This document shows, piece after piece, positions 25,819 through 35,669 of a stretch of DNA of 64,000 nt (positions are counted from its first letter, which is position 1; each line of letters begins with the position of its first letter). The stretch covers positions 1 to 64,000 of the forward strand of contig NZ_JAUCGQ010000003.1 in the NCBI RefSeq assembly GCF_030362835.1, in the 5' to 3' direction. The stretch is from Cellulomonas alba (GTDB lineage Bacteria; Actinomycetota; Actinomycetes; Actinomycetales; Cellulomonadaceae). Made by a program: the position numbers and the translations under genes. The notes under the pieces are model-generated. The model did not search any database, was not told where the DNA came from, and saw nothing but the letters and a program-made list of their open reading frames with translations.

Positions 25819-26595
25819 ATGGACAAGGTCGTCCGCTCGGCGACCGACGCGGTCGCCGACATCCCCGACGGCGCGACGATCGCGGTCGGCGGCTTCGGGC
25901 TCTGCGGCATCCCGAGCGTGCTGATCCGAGCCCTGCTCGACGTCGGCACGCACGAGCTCGAGGTCGTCAGCAACAACTGCGGCGTCGACGACTGGGGGCT
26001 CGGCCTGCTCCTCCAGGAGCACCGAGTCCGGCGCGTCGTCGCGTCGTACGTCGGCGAGAACAAGGAGTTCGCGCGCCAGTACCTCGCGGGCGAGCTCGAG
26101 GTGGAGCTGACGCCGCAGGGCACGCTCGCCGAGCGGCTGCGCGCGGGCGGCAGCGGGATCGCCGCCTTCTACACGCGCACGGGCGTCGGCACGCTCGTCG
26201 CGGAGGGCGGCCTGCCGTGGCGGTACGACGCGGAGGGCAACGTCGCCGTCGCCTCGCCACCGAAGCCGGTCGAGCGGTTCACGGTGCGCGGCGTCGAGCA
26301 CGAGTACGTGCGCGAACAGGCGATCGCCGCCGACTTCGCGCTCGTCCGCGCCGCCGTCGGTGACCGTGCGGGCAACCTCGTGTTCCACTCCGCCGCGCGC
26401 AACTTCAACCCGCTGTGCGCGACCGCCGGGCGCGTCACGGTCGCCGAGGTCGAGCGGCTGGTGCCGGTGGGCGAGCTCGACCCCGACGCCGTGCACCTGC
26501 CCGGGATCTTCGTCGACCGCGTCGTCGAGCTGACGCCCGAGCAGACCGCCGACAAGCGCATCGAGCGCCGCACCCTGCGGGAGGTCGCACCGTGA
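25819..26595 (+). CDS. scoA: 3-oxoacid CoA-transferase subunit A
   Basis: A 258-residue class I CoA-transferase alpha subunit: [36 protein letters not shown] and [17 protein letters not shown] are typical. With subunit B it moves CoA between a 3-oxoacid such as acetoacetate and succinyl-CoA, or in this context possibly activates itaconate. AGGAGGAG precedes the ATG, 18 bp after bkdC. Its last bases overlap the subunit B start as GTGA. Confidence 0.92.
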   Translation: MDKVVRSATDAVADIPDGATIAVGGFGLCGIPSVLIRALLDVGTHELEVVSNNCGVDDWGLGLLLQEHRVRRVVASYVGENKEFARQYLAGELEVELTPQGTLAERLRAGGSGIAAFYTRTGVGTLVAEGGLPWRYDAEGNVAVASPPKPVERFTVRGVEHEYVREQAIAADFALVRAAVGDRAGNLVFHSAARNFNPLCATAGRVTVAEVERLVPVGELDPDAVHLPGIFVDRVVELTPEQTADKRIERRTLREVAP

Positions 26596-27254
26596 GCCTG
26601 ACGCGCCAGCAGATGGCGGCCCGCGCCGCACGCGAGCTGCCCGACGGCAGCTACGTCAACCTCGGCATCGGACTGCCCACCCTCGTGCCGAACTACGTCC
26701 CGCCGGGCGTCGAGCTCGTGCTCCAGTCCGAGAACGGCATCCTCGGCGTCGGGCCCTACCCCAGCGAGGACGAGGTCGACCCCGACCTCATCAACGCGGG
26801 GAAGGAGACGATCACGCTCAACCCCGGTGCGACGTTCTTCGACTCGGCGACGAGCTTCGGCATGATCCGGGGCGGCAAGGTCGACGTCGCGGTGCTCGGC
26901 GCCATGCAGGTGTCGGTCGCGGGCGACATCGCGAACTGGATGATCCCCGGGAAGATGGTCAAGGGCATGGGCGGTGCGATGGACCTGGTCCACGGTGCGC
27001 GCCGGATCGTCGTCCTCATGGAGCACGTGGCGCGGGACGGCTCCGCCAAGATCCTGCCGGCGTGCACGCTGCCGCTCACCGGGGCCGGCGTGGTCGACCG
27101 CATCATCACCGACCTCGCGGTGATCGACGTGACCCCCGACGGGCTGGTGCTCCGCGAGTGCGCGCCGGGCGTCTCGGTCGCCGACGTGCTCGCCGCGACG
27201 AGCGAGGTGCCGCTGCGCGTGCCGGACGAGGTCAGCCAGATGGTGCCGTCATGA
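26592..27254 (+). CDS. scoB: 3-oxoacid CoA-transferase subunit B
   Basis: A 220-residue beta subunit carrying the catalytic Glu in [10 protein letters not shown], which forms the glutamyl-CoA thioester. [34 protein letters not shown] and [17 protein letters not shown] match the family along its length. It completes the two-subunit CoA-transferase with the gene upstream and overlaps the thiolase gene by ATGA. The leucine pathway ends in acetoacetate, so activation to acetoacetyl-CoA followed by thiolysis is the simplest role. Confidence 0.92.
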   Translation: MSLTRQQMAARAARELPDGSYVNLGIGLPTLVPNYVPPGVELVLQSENGILGVGPYPSEDEVDPDLINAGKETITLNPGATFFDSATSFGMIRGGKVDVAVLGAMQVSVAGDIANWMIPGKMVKGMGGAMDLVHGARRIVVLMEHVARDGSAKILPACTLPLTGAGVVDRIITDLAVIDVTPDGLVLRECAPGVSVADVLAATSEVPLRVPDEVSQMVPS

Positions 27255-28444
27255 CGAACCGCGAGGTCGTGCTGCTCTCGTTCGCCCGCACACCCATGGC
27301 CCGGCTCAACGCCGGACTCTCGACGCTCACGGCCGCCCAGCTCGGTGCCGCGGCGATCCGCGGCGCGCTCGACCGCGCGGGTGTGCCCGACGGCGCCGTC
27401 GACGGCGTGATCATGGGCCAGGTCGTGATGGCGGGCGCCGGCCAGAACCCCGCGCGCCAGGCCGCGCACCTCGCCGGCCTGCCGTGGACGGTGCCGGCGA
27501 CGATGGTCAACAAGGTCTGCCTCAGCGGCCTGGTCGCGATCGTCGACGCCGCGCGGATGATCCGGCTCGCGGAGGCGGACGTCGTCGTCGCGGGTGGCCA
27601 GGAGTCGATGAGCCAGGCGCCGCACCTGCTCCCCGGTTCGCGCCGCGGCTGGGCGTACGGCGACCTGCGCGCGGTCGACTCGCTCGCCTGGGACGGCCTC
27701 ACCGACGCGTTCGAGCACGAGTCGATGGGCGCCGCGACCGAGCGCGGCAACGCGGCGCGCGGGATCAGCCGGACCGCGCAGGACGAGGTCGCGGCGGCGA
27801 GCCACCGGCGCGCGGCCGCCGCCGCCGCATCGGGCGTCTTCGCCGACGAGATCGTGCCGGTCGACGTGCCCCAGCGCCGCGGGGACCCGGTCCGCGTCAC
27901 GGTCGACGAGGGCATCCGACCCGACGCGTCGGCCGAGTCGCTCGCCGCCCTGCGCCCGGCGTTCGCCGCCGACGGCACGATCACGGCCGGCAACGCCTCG
28001 CCCCTCACGGACGGCGCGGCGGCGGTCGTCGTCGCGTCCCGCGAGGTCGCGGAGGCGCGCGGCTGGTCGTGGCTGTGCTCGGTCGGCGCCTCGGGACAGG
28101 TCGCCGGCCCCGACACGTCGCTGCACTCGCAGCCGGCGGCGGCGCTCACGGTCGCGCTCAAGCGCGCCGGCTGGGACCTGACGAGCCTCGACCTCGTCGA
28201 GATCAACGAGGCGTTCGGCTCGGTGGTCGTCCAGTCGCTCGCCGACCTGGGCTACCCGCTCGACCGGACGAACGTCCACGGCGGCGCGATCGCCCTGGGC
28301 CATCCCATCGGCGCGTCGGGCGCCCGGCTCGCGGGTCACGCGGCGACCGAGCTCGCACGCCGCGGCTCGGGCCGGGCCGGTGTCGCGCTCTGCGGCGGCG
28401 GCGGGCAGGGCGAGGCCCTGCTGCTGTGGCGCGACGCCTCCTGA
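27251..28444 (+). CDS. Acetyl-CoA C-acetyltransferase (thiolase)
   Basis: A 397-residue thiolase. The nucleophilic Cys lies in [12 protein letters not shown] (about 90), the second site is NEAFGSVV, the His is in [16 protein letters not shown] and the second Cys in [12 protein letters not shown]. It would split acetoacetyl-CoA to two acetyl-CoA, the last step of leucine catabolism, or act in propionyl/2-methylacetoacetyl-CoA thiolysis for isoleucine. Last gene of the plus-strand operon; no T-rich terminator is visible downstream. Confidence 0.92.
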   Translation: MTNREVVLLSFARTPMARLNAGLSTLTAAQLGAAAIRGALDRAGVPDGAVDGVIMGQVVMAGAGQNPARQAAHLAGLPWTVPATMVNKVCLSGLVAIVDAARMIRLAEADVVVAGGQESMSQAPHLLPGSRRGWAYGDLRAVDSLAWDGLTDAFEHESMGAATERGNAARGISRTAQDEVAAASHRRAAAAAASGVFADEIVPVDVPQRRGDPVRVTVDEGIRPDASAESLAALRPAFAADGTITAGNASPLTDGAAAVVVASREVAEARGWSWLCSVGASGQVAGPDTSLHSQPAAALTVALKRAGWDLTSLDLVEINEAFGSVVVQSLADLGYPLDRTNVHGGAIALGHPIGASGARLAGHAATELARRGSGRAGVALCGGGGQGEALLLWRDAS

Positions 28445-28590
28445 CGCGACGGCGCGCGGCATGACGGCCGGGTGCGCGTCTCGACCACCCGACCTACCGT
28501 GAACGAGCACGCACGAACGAGCACCCTGCCGTGCGGCGCGTGCCGACCGGGACGCACACGGCCACCGGACCGCGGGAACGGAGGACCACC

Positions 28591-29163
28591 ATGGCGCGCA
28601 CCTACACCGTCGGCTACTTCGTCGGCAGCCTGTCGTCGACGTCGATCAACCGCGTGCTGTCGAGGGCGTTGATCAAGCTCGCGCCGAACGACCTCGACTT
28701 CGTCGAGATCCCGATCGGGAACCTGCCGCTGTACAGCCCCGACTACGACGTGGACTACCCGCCCGAGGCGCGCGCGCTCAAGGAGGCGATCGCCGGCGTC
28801 GACGCGGTGCTCTTCGTCAGCCCGGAGTACAACCGCTCGATCCCGGGTGCCCTCAAGAACGCGATCGACTGGGCCTCGCGCCCGTGGGGCCAGAACTCGT
28901 TCGACCACGTGCCCGCCGCGGTGATCGGCGCGTCGATCGGCGCGATCGGGACGGCGGTCGGGCAGCAGAGCCTGCGCGCGGTGCTCAGCTTCTGCAACGC
29001 GCGCCAGATGACGTCCCCCGAGGCGTACATCCACTACTCCCCCGAGGTGTTCACGAGCGACGGCGAGGTCACGGACGACTCGACCGCCGCCTTCCTACGC
29101 GCCTACATGACCGAGTTCCACGACCACCTGGTGCGGGTGCTCACGGTCCTGCCACGGGGCTAG
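28591..29163 (+). CDS. NAD(P)H-dependent FMN reductase family protein
   Basis: A 190-residue flavodoxin-fold protein. The FMN phosphate loop is GSLSSTSINRVLSR, the ribityl/isoalloxazine side is SPEYNRSIPGALKNAIDWASR and VIGASIGAIGTAVGQQSL. Enzymes of this type reduce FMN, quinones or azo dyes with NAD(P)H and guard against oxidative stress. GGAGGACC precedes the ATG at good spacing. It lies between the catabolic operon and a secreted phosphoesterase, with no clear functional partner. Confidence 0.88.
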   Translation: MARTYTVGYFVGSLSSTSINRVLSRALIKLAPNDLDFVEIPIGNLPLYSPDYDVDYPPEARALKEAIAGVDAVLFVSPEYNRSIPGALKNAIDWASRPWGQNSFDHVPAAVIGASIGAIGTAVGQQSLRAVLSFCNARQMTSPEAYIHYSPEVFTSDGEVTDDSTAAFLRAYMTEFHDHLVRVLTVLPRG

Positions 29164-29167
29164 CGAC

Positions 29168-30214
29168 GTGCGCCGACGCCGCGCGCTCCGCGCCGGTCCT
29201 GTCCTCACGGGCGCGTTCGCCGCCGCGCTCGTCCTCGGCGCGTGCACGTCGTCGCCGGGGTCGACGCCGACCGGCACGAGCTCGCCCATGGCGAACCTGC
29301 CCACGACGAGCCCCGCCGCCGCGCTCGGTTCGACCCCGCCGTCGACCCCCGCCGCGGGCGCGTCCCCGACCAGCGTCCCGACCCGGCCGGTGCTCCCGAC
29401 GCAGCCGCCGCCCGCGAGCCCCGCCGTGACGGCGCGCAGGACCGTCGACAAGGTGCTCGTGGTCGTCGTCGAGAACCACTCGCTGAGCCAGATGCGCGCC
29501 CAGATGCCGTACACGTACGGCCTCGCCACGCGGTACGGCTACGCCGCCGACTACCGCGCCGTCACGCACCCGTCGCTGCCCAACTACCTCGCGATCGCGG
29601 GCGGCAGCACCTTCGGCGTGCACGACGACCGGCCGCCCTCGGCGCACCCGCTGCAGGGACCCAGCGTGCTCGGTGCCGCCGTCCGCGCCGGCAGCACCGC
29701 CAAGGTGTACGCCGAGAGCATGACGGTGCCCTGCCAGCGCACGCCCCAGGGCCCTTACGCGGTGAAGCACAACCCGTGGGCGTACTACGTCCAGGAGACG
29801 GCGCCGTGCCGGCGGTACGACGTCCCGCTGACGGCGCTGCGGGCCGACGTCGCCGCCGGTCGGCTGCCCGCCGTCGGGATGGTGGTGCCGAACCTGTGCG
29901 ACGACGCGCACGACTGCTCGCTCGCGCGTGCGGACGCGTTCATGCGCCGCTACGTCGGCGCCGTCCTCGCGGGCCCCGACTGGCACTCGGGCCGCCTCGC
30001 GGTCGTGATCACGGCCGACGAGGACGACCGCCACCACGGCAACCGGGTCCTCACCGTGGTCGCACAGCCGAGCCTCCACGGCGTCGTGGTGCGGACGAGG
30101 CTGAACCACTACGCGCTGAGCCGCTCCCTGGCGGAGGTGGCGGGCGTCCCGCCGCTGCGGCACGCCGCCACCGCGAGGTCGCTGCTCCGCGCCTTCGGCC
30201 TCACGCCGGCGTAG
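29168..30214 (+). CDS. Secreted phosphoesterase-family lipoprotein (acid phosphatase/phospholipase C-like)
   Basis: A 348-residue lipoprotein. The N-terminus has Arg-rich basic residues, a hydrophobic core and lipobox LGAC with the acylated Cys near residue 27, followed by a 60-residue Thr/Ser/Pro/Ala-rich linker. The catalytic domain begins VVVVENHSLSQM and continues THPSLPNYLAIAGGSTFG and VVITADEDDRHHG, the pattern of the phosphoesterase family (PF04185). It is expected to hydrolyse phosphate esters outside the membrane. GTG start, 4 bp after the FMN reductase stop; the gene ends 53 bp from the convergent aldo/keto reductase. Confidence 0.85.
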   Translation: MRRRRALRAGPVLTGAFAAALVLGACTSSPGSTPTGTSSPMANLPTTSPAAALGSTPPSTPAAGASPTSVPTRPVLPTQPPPASPAVTARRTVDKVLVVVVENHSLSQMRAQMPYTYGLATRYGYAADYRAVTHPSLPNYLAIAGGSTFGVHDDRPPSAHPLQGPSVLGAAVRAGSTAKVYAESMTVPCQRTPQGPYAVKHNPWAYYVQETAPCRRYDVPLTALRADVAAGRLPAVGMVVPNLCDDAHDCSLARADAFMRRYVGAVLAGPDWHSGRLAVVITADEDDRHHGNRVLTVVAQPSLHGVVVRTRLNHYALSRSLAEVAGVPPLRHAATARSLLRAFGLTPA

Positions 30215-30267
30215 CACCAGCGACGCTCTGGCTGCGCCGAAGATCGGCCGCGGCATTGCCGCCCGAC

Positions 30268-31233
30268 CTAGGGCGCCTCGTAGAAGTTCCGCTCCCAGCG
30301 GTGCCGCGTCACGGCCTCGTGCTGCGCGGCCGGCAGGCGGCCCCGGTCGCTCGTCGCGGCGTTCCGCTCGACGTTCCGTACGGTCCGCATGCCGGCGATC
30401 ACCGTCGAGACGGCCGGGTCGTCGAGCACGTACCGCAGCGCGACGTCGGCGAGCTCGTCGTTGCTGATGCCTAGGTCGTTCACCAGCGCGGCCACGTGCT
30501 GCTCCACCTGCGCCTTGCGGTCGCCGCCGAAGAAGGTGTTGCGGAAGTCGCCGTCCGGGAACCTCGTGCTCGAGGTGATCCGTCCGGTGAGGCCGCCCTC
30601 GTCGAGCGCGACCCGCACGATGACGCCGACCCCGTGCTCGGCGCACGCGGGCAGGAGCTTCTCCTCGGGCTGCTGGTGCCACGCGTTGTAGATGACCTGC
30701 ACGGTGTCGACCGCGCCGCTCCGCACGAGCGCCAGGGCGTTCTCCGGCTGGTAGTCGTTGATCGAGACGCCGAAGAACCGGATCTTGCCCTCGTCCTTCA
30801 GGGCCGCGATCGTCTCGAGCCAGTCACCGTGGCCGACCCACTCGTCGCTCCACACGTGGAACTGCAGCACGTCGAACGCCTCGAGCCCCGACGCGGCGAG
30901 GCTCGTCTCGAGGCTCGCGCGGATGTGGTCGCCCGGGAACGTCTCCGACACGTCGACGCCGCTCTGCGCGGGCCAGACGCCGTTGCGGGGCGGCACCTTC
31001 GTCGCGACCAGCACGTCGGGGTGCTCACGCAGCACGCTGCCCACGATGCGCTCGCTCTCGCCGTAGCCGCGCGCGGTGTCGACGAAGTTGACGCCCAGCT
31101 CGATCGCGCGCCGCAGCGCGGTCACCGACTCGTCCTCGTCGGCCCCGATCCACATCGATCCGCCGATGCCCCAGGCCCCGTACCCGATCTCCGAGACGGA
31201 CAGACCGGTGCGGCCCAGCTGGCGATACTCCAT
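30268..31233 (-). CDS. Aldo/keto reductase
   Basis: A 321-residue TIM-barrel NADPH oxidoreductase with the catalytic tetrad visible: Asp and Tyr in [10 protein letters not shown], Lys in VLVATKVPP and His in [21 protein letters not shown] and [16 protein letters not shown] bind the cofactor. Substrates are probably aldehydes or ketones; the physiological one is unknown. ATG at 31233 was chosen since GAGGAG stands six bases upstream; a GTG directly before it is too close. It is followed toward its 5' side by two more minus-strand genes with about 100-bp gaps, so it is not clearly in an operon. Confidence 0.9.
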   Translation of the reverse strand: MEYRQLGRTGLSVSEIGYGAWGIGGSMWIGADEDESVTALRRAIELGVNFVDTARGYGESERIVGSVLREHPDVLVATKVPPRNGVWPAQSGVDVSETFPGDHIRASLETSLAASGLEAFDVLQFHVWSDEWVGHGDWLETIAALKDEGKIRFFGVSINDYQPENALALVRSGAVDTVQVIYNAWHQQPEEKLLPACAEHGVGVIVRVALDEGGLTGRITSSTRFPDGDFRNTFFGGDRKAQVEQHVAALVNDLGISNDELADVALRYVLDDPAVSTVIAGMRTVRNVERNAATSDRGRLPAAQHEAVTRHRWERNFYEAP

Positions 31234-31333
31234 CACGCACTCCTCGTTCAGGCCTTGCGCCGCGCACGCGCGCGACCGGTGCCGTCCGTCGACGGCCCGG
31301 TCCAGCCTCCCCCGAGCCGGTGCCCTGCGCGAC

Positions 31334-32047
31334 CTACGACGCGACGCCCGCGACGGCGCTGCGCACCAGGGCCGCCACGTCGTCCGGGCGGCTGATCATC
31401 GCGACGTGCGAGCTGTCGACCTCGACCGTCGTCGCACCCGCACGCTTCGCCATCGCGCGCTCGGCGTCCGGCGGGATCACCCGGTCCTGCTGGCCGACCA
31501 TGTACCAGCTCGGTGTCGTCCGCCACGCCGGCGTTCCCGACGGCTCGGCGAGGCTCACCAGCGACCCCGGGCGCTGCGCCGCGGCCATGATCGCGGCGAG
31601 CTCGGCCGGGACGTCCTGGCAGAACGCGTCGTGGAAGACGGCCGGGTTGATGTACGCGTCTCCGGTGCCCTCGGGCGCGCCCGGGTACGGCCGGACGACG
31701 AGCACGGGCGAGAGGTCGACCGGCTCGCCGCCGAGCGCGAGCGCCTGCCCGACGGCCTCGCCCTCGTCGAGCGCGAACGCACAGATGTAGACGAGCGCCA
31801 CCACGTTCTCGGCGTGCACGTTCGTGATCACGGCGCCGCCGTACGAGTGCCCGACGAGCACGACGGGTCCGTCGATCGTCGCGACGAAGTCCTGGATGTA
31901 CCCCGCGTCGTGCGCGACACCGCGCAGGTGGTTCGCGGGCGCGTAGGTCGTGTAGCCGTCGGCCTGGAGGCGGGTGATGACGCCTCCCCAGCCGGACGCG
32001 TCGGCGAACGCGCCGTGGACGAGGACGATCGTGGGCTTGTCGCTCAT
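31334..32047 (-). CDS. Alpha/beta hydrolase (salicylate-esterase/hydroxynitrile-lyase-like)
   Basis: A 237-residue alpha/beta hydrolase. [12 protein letters not shown] is the oxyanion region, GHSYGGAVI the nucleophile elbow (Ser about 69), [11 protein letters not shown] carries the Asp and [10 protein letters not shown] the His. This compact form resembles bacterial esterases related to plant methylesterases. Substrate unknown. Starts with ATG preceded by AAGGACCC and lies between aldo/keto reductase and RidA genes. Confidence 0.88.
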   Translation of the reverse strand: MSDKPTIVLVHGAFADASGWGGVITRLQADGYTTYAPANHLRGVAHDAGYIQDFVATIDGPVVLVGHSYGGAVITNVHAENVVALVYICAFALDEGEAVGQALALGGEPVDLSPVLVVRPYPGAPEGTGDAYINPAVFHDAFCQDVPAELAAIMAAAQRPGSLVSLAEPSGTPAWRTTPSWYMVGQQDRVIPPDAERAMAKRAGATTVEVDSSHVAMISRPDDVAALVRSAVAGVAS

Positions 32048-32149
32048 GGTGGGTCCTTCGGGGTCGCGGGACGTCGGGGTGTGCCAGGCATATCGGACAT
32101 TCCCGCCGCCCGCCAGCCAACATCCGGTGAACGAGCCCGTGCCGCGTCC

Positions 32150-32560
32150 CTACGCGCCGGCCGCCCGCTCCACCGCGGCGACCGCGCTGACCTCGATCAG
32201 CGCACCCGGCACGCCCAGCCCCGCCACGCGCGCGGCCGTCACGAGCGGCGGGGCGCCGGCCCGCGCCAGCCGCGGTGCGATGGCGCCGTAGGCGGCCTGG
32301 AGGTCGGCTCCCTCGGCGAGCAGCACGGACCACTGGACCACGTCGGCGAGCGTCGCCCCGGCGGCGCCGAGCGCCACGCTCGCGTTGTCGAGCGCCCGCG
32401 CGGCCTGCGCCGCCACGTCCTCGGACACGAGCCGGCCCGTCTCGTCGACGCCGTTCTGACCGCCCACGTAGATGGTCGTGGCGCCTGGCGGCACGACGGC
32501 GACGTGGCTGAAGGCCGGGCTGACGACGAGGCCGCTGGGCTGGAGCAAGGAGATCGTCAT
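32150..32560 (-). CDS. RidA/YjgF family protein
   Basis: A 136-residue RidA fold protein. YVGGQNGVDETGRLV, VQWSVLL and the late VTAARVAGLGVPGALIEVSAVA match the family; the Arg that binds the imine carboxylate in canonical RidA is expected in the TAARV stretch and is present. Canonical members hydrolyse reactive enamine/imine intermediates; this one is an atypical subgroup (GLGVPGALIEV in place of the usual LPxxxLVEI), so its substrate could differ. Start MTISLLQPS has AAGGAG upstream. Confidence 0.82.
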   Translation of the reverse strand: MTISLLQPSGLVVSPAFSHVAVVPPGATTIYVGGQNGVDETGRLVSEDVAAQAARALDNASVALGAAGATLADVVQWSVLLAEGADLQAAYGAIAPRLARAGAPPLVTAARVAGLGVPGALIEVSAVAAVERAAGA

Positions 32561-32650
32561 GCGCCCGATCGTCTCAGCGACCCCTGACACCCGCCCCCGG
32601 CGGGCTGCGGCGGGGCTCACCCTCCGACAGGTGCCCACCTCGGCGCCGTG

Positions 32651-34333
32651 TCAGCCGGGACCGGGACCCTTCTTGTGGCCTTGGCCCGGGCCGCCCTTCG
32701 GCTTGGTCTTCCCTGAGCCCGGGCCGTGGTCGGCCTTCCCGCCGGGCGCGGGCGTTGCCGCGTGCGGGGGCGCCGACGCGCGTGGCGCCGTGCGTGCGAC
32801 GGTACGCGTCGAGCTCGTCGTGGTCGGCGCCGGTGCGGCCGAGGTGCTCGCCGCCAGCCGCGCCTGGGCCTGGGCGGCGGCCGCCGCGGCGACGGCGACG
32901 GCGCCCGTCAGCTGCTGACCGATGCCGTCGAGCGTGCGCGCGAACGCCACGAGCTGCGCCTCCGGCAGGGCGCCGGACCTGCGAGCCGCGGCCAGCTCCT
33001 CGCGTGCGTGGTCGAGCAGCGCCTGCGCCCCCTCGAGGCGACCGGCGGCCAGCGCCGCCTTCAGTGCGGCGACGTCCCCCTCGAGCCCGTCCGTCCAGGC
33101 GTCCGCGGTGGCCGTCGCCCCCGCCTCGTGCGAGCTCGAGCGCAGCGCCGTCGCGGTCGCCGCGGTGGCACCGCCGAGCACGAGCGCGCCGACGAGCGCG
33201 ACGGTCGTGGCGCGCCGACGAGGTGCGTGGCGCCTCGGCGGGGTCACGTGCGCGACCGCCGGCTGGAGCACCGTCGGCTCGTCGTCCGTGAACGGCCACG
33301 GCGGCGCGGCCGCACCGGCAGCCGCACCGGCAGCCGCACGGGCCGCTGCGATGTCTGCGGGGATCGGTTCGGCGCCCGCGACGCCCCCCGGCTCCGCCGC
33401 CACCCACGCGGCCGCGTCGCGCTCGAGCAGCTCCGCGAGCTCGTCGCGCACCTCGCCGGCGGTGGGGCGGGCCGCGGGGTCGCGCGCCGTCATGCGCCGC
33501 AGGAGGGCCGCGAGCGCCGGGTCGGCCGACGCGGGGACCTCGGGGTCGCGTGACAGCCGGGCCGCGGCCACCTCCGCGACGGTCCCGGTGAACGCGGCCA
33601 CGCCCGTCAGGCACTCGAGCAGCACCAGCCCGAGCGCGTACACGTCGGTGGCCGGGCCGATCGCGCCGCCCATGGCCTGCTCCGGGCTGAGGTACGTCGC
33701 GGTGCCGACGATCGCGCCGGTCATCGTGAGCCGCGTCGCCGCCGCGATGCGCGCGATGCCGAAGTCCGCGAGCTTGACGGGCGAGCGCTCCGCGACCCGG
33801 CCCGCGTCGCCGTCGAACGCGTCGTCCGAGGTGAGCAGCACGTTCCCGGGCTTGACGTCGCGATGCACCACGTCGCGTGCGTGCACGACGGCGAGCGCAC
33901 CCGCGAGCGCCCAGCCGACCCGCGCTGCCCATGGCGCACTGAGCGCACCGCCGTCGAGCCGCCGCGCGAGCGTCTCCCCCGCGACGAGCTCCATCACGAG
34001 GTAGGCCCGGACGTGCGCGCCGCCGTCGACCGGGTCCGTGCCGGCGTCGAAGAGCGTCACGAGCCCTGGGTCCCGCAGCGACGAGAGCACGCGCATCTCG
34101 GCCTCGTGGCGGCGGAGCTCGTCCGTCTCGGGCGGGACGGGCGCGAGCACCTTGACGGCCACGTCTCGGCCGAGCATCAGGTCGTGCGCGCGGTACACGG
34201 TGGAGGCGCCGCCGCGGCCCAGCATCTCGAGCACGCGGTAGCGGCCGCCGAGGAAGAGCGGGACGTCCCCCGTGGCGCGCTCGGGCGGCGTCATGAGCGA
34301 CGCCACGTCGCGCGTCGGAGGGTGGTCTGCCAT
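32651..34333 (-). CDS. Serine/threonine protein kinase, membrane-anchored, no PASTA repeats
   Basis: A 560-residue Hanks-type kinase. Gly loop LGRGGASTVY (39-48), ATP-binding Lys61 in VAVKVL, catalytic HRDVKPGN (157-164), DFG at 190-192 and SPEQA in place of APE. A 17-residue acidic insertion lies between the catalytic loop and DFG. After the kinase come an Ala-rich juxtamembrane segment, one helix (TTVALVGALVLGGATAATA, about residue 405) and a 130-residue outside part that is Ala-rich helical, then a Lys/Gly/Pro-rich basic tail. PASTA cell-wall sensors are absent. Likely senses an envelope cue or interacts with the wall by charge. Isolated gene on the minus strand. Confidence 0.9.
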   Translation of the reverse strand: MADHPPTRDVASLMTPPERATGDVPLFLGGRYRVLEMLGRGGASTVYRAHDLMLGRDVAVKVLAPVPPETDELRRHEAEMRVLSSLRDPGLVTLFDAGTDPVDGGAHVRAYLVMELVAGETLARRLDGGALSAPWAARVGWALAGALAVVHARDVVHRDVKPGNVLLTSDDAFDGDAGRVAERSPVKLADFGIARIAAATRLTMTGAIVGTATYLSPEQAMGGAIGPATDVYALGLVLLECLTGVAAFTGTVAEVAAARLSRDPEVPASADPALAALLRRMTARDPAARPTAGEVRDELAELLERDAAAWVAAEPGGVAGAEPIPADIAAARAAAGAAAGAAAPPWPFTDDEPTVLQPAVAHVTPPRRHAPRRRATTVALVGALVLGGATAATATALRSSSHEAGATATADAWTDGLEGDVAALKAALAAGRLEGAQALLDHAREELAAARRSGALPEAQLVAFARTLDGIGQQLTGAVAVAAAAAAQAQARLAASTSAAPAPTTTSSTRTVARTAPRASAPPHAATPAPGGKADHGPGSGKTKPKGGPGQGHKKGPGPG

Positions 34334-34470
34334 GTCTGTCGACGCTAGGGCCCGGTTCGAACCCCCGCACGTCGGGCAGTGCCGTTCACCCGGGCGGACG
34401 ACGTGCCGTCCGTCACGGCCCGAGGCCGCGCCGCGACCCGGCGGAGCGGGCACCGGCCCCGGGCACGGCT

Positions 34471-34512
34471 CGGCCGGTCGGCCCCACCCCCTCCGGAGGG
34501 ACCGACCGGCCG
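34471..34512 (-). terminator. Terminator for the SHOCT/PLDc_N gene
   Basis: CGGCCGGTCGG (34471-34481) pairs perfectly with CCGACCGGCCG (34502-34512); the loop contains a second self-complementary CCCTCCGGAGGG. It lies 20 bp past the stop of the gene at 34532 on the minus strand. Confidence 0.7.
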
Positions 34513-34531
34513 TCGCGCGCCGTATCGACCG

Positions 34532-34918
34532 CTAGCCGGCCAGCGCGCGAGCCTTGAGCGTCTCGAACTCGGCCGCGGTGATGGCGCCCGAGTCGAGCAG
34601 GGCCTTCGCGTCGGCGATCTCGCCCGCTGCCGAGCGGCCGCCGCCCGCGGTCTGGCGGATGTACTCGTCGGCGGCTGCCTTGTTGTCCGCCATCTCCCTC
34701 ATCTCCCGGCGGGCCATCCCGTCGCCCCGGGCGATGATGTAGATCAGCGCGACGAGGAACGGCAGCACGATCAGGCCGATCACCCAGACGGCCTTCGCGA
34801 ATCCGCCGACGCTGCGGTCGCGGAAGAGGTCACGAAGGATCTGGAACAGCACGATCAGGTAGGCGAAGAAGCAGAACCACCACACCAGCAGCCAGAACCA
34901 GTCCCAGAAGCTGTTCAT
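34532..34918 (-). CDS. Small membrane protein with PLDc_N and SHOCT domains
   Basis: A 128-residue protein. Two transmembrane helices (FWLLVWWFCFFAYLIVLFQIL; AVWVIGLIVLPFLVALIYII) separated by RDLFRDRSVGGF form a phospholipase-D-nuclease N-terminal-type membrane module; the C-terminus EIADAKALLDSGAITAAEFETLKARAL is a SHOCT motif, thought to mediate oligomerisation. No enzymatic residues. Function unknown, perhaps a membrane-stress or scaffold protein. GAGGAGACGCAACG before the ATG supports this start over one 15 codons upstream. Confidence 0.85.
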   Translation of the reverse strand: MNSFWDWFWLLVWWFCFFAYLIVLFQILRDLFRDRSVGGFAKAVWVIGLIVLPFLVALIYIIARGDGMARREMREMADNKAAADEYIRQTAGGGRSAAGEIADAKALLDSGAITAAEFETLKARALAG

Positions 34919-35052
34919 CGTTGCGTCTCCTCGAGGTCGATCAGTCGGTCGGCTCGCCCCCACCGTCGTCGGGCGCTCCCACCTGCGTCGTCACCCGCCA
35001 CGGGTAGTCGTGGGACCCCTCGCCCCGGACCCCGCGATGCCACACTGGCGGC

Positions 35053-35589
35053 GTGACCTCGAAGGACGACGGCACCCCGACCGCGGCCGACGACGCACCG
35101 GCCGAGCCCGAGCTCGACGGCGGCCGGCTGCACCGCCGCCGCGCGTCCCACCTGTACGGGCTCATCATCAGCGGCTCGGTGCTCGCGTCCGCGCCCACCG
35201 ACCTCGGGCTGGCGCACATCGCCCTGGCCGTGCTCGCGACGCTCGTCGTCTACTGGAGCGCCGAGACGTACGCGCACTGGATCGCGGCGCGCACGGTGCA
35301 CGGCCGGCCGCTGACGCGTCACGAGGAGCGTGTCGTGGTCGCGGACGGCTGGCCGCTCGTCGCGGCGTCCGGCGCGCCGGTCGGGGTCCTGCTCGTCGAG
35401 CAGCTGCTGGGCGTCGAGGTCTCGCGCGGCGTGACGGTCGCACTGACCGTCAACCTCGCGCTCCTGCTGATCGTCGGCTGGCGGATGAGCCGTGCGGGCG
35501 GCCTGCACGGCTGGCGGCACGTGGGCGCGACCCTGATCACCGGGCTGCTGGGCGTCGCGATGATCGGGCTCAAGCTCGCGCTGCACTGA
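35053..35589 (+). CDS. Uncharacterised integral membrane protein
   Basis: A 178-residue protein not recognised beyond its topology. An acidic 35-residue lead is followed by about four hydrophobic segments (LYGLIISGSVLASA; LAHIALAVLATLVVYWSAE; GAPVGVLLVEQLLG; VALTVNLALLLIVGW; ATLITGLLGVAMIGLKLAL). YWSAETYAHWIAARTVHGRPLTRHEE between helices contains several His residues and is the best conserved-looking part. GTG start. It sits 80 bp upstream of the P-type ATPase in the same direction, with no clear functional link. Confidence 0.7.
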   Translation: MTSKDDGTPTAADDAPAEPELDGGRLHRRRASHLYGLIISGSVLASAPTDLGLAHIALAVLATLVVYWSAETYAHWIAARTVHGRPLTRHEERVVVADGWPLVAASGAPVGVLLVEQLLGVEVSRGVTVALTVNLALLLIVGWRMSRAGGLHGWRHVGATLITGLLGVAMIGLKLALH

Positions 35590-35669
35590 CGGTCTACCCC
35601 CGGCGGGTGACGTCGGGGCCTCCGCTTGGTGTGAGCGTGGTCGCGTCCCCGCCGGCGGAAGGAACCGTC

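Noticed and set aside
24259..26631. 790-codon minus-strand frame over bkdC and scoA
   Set aside because: Arg/Asp/His-rich antisense shadow of well-conserved genes, typical in high-GC DNA.
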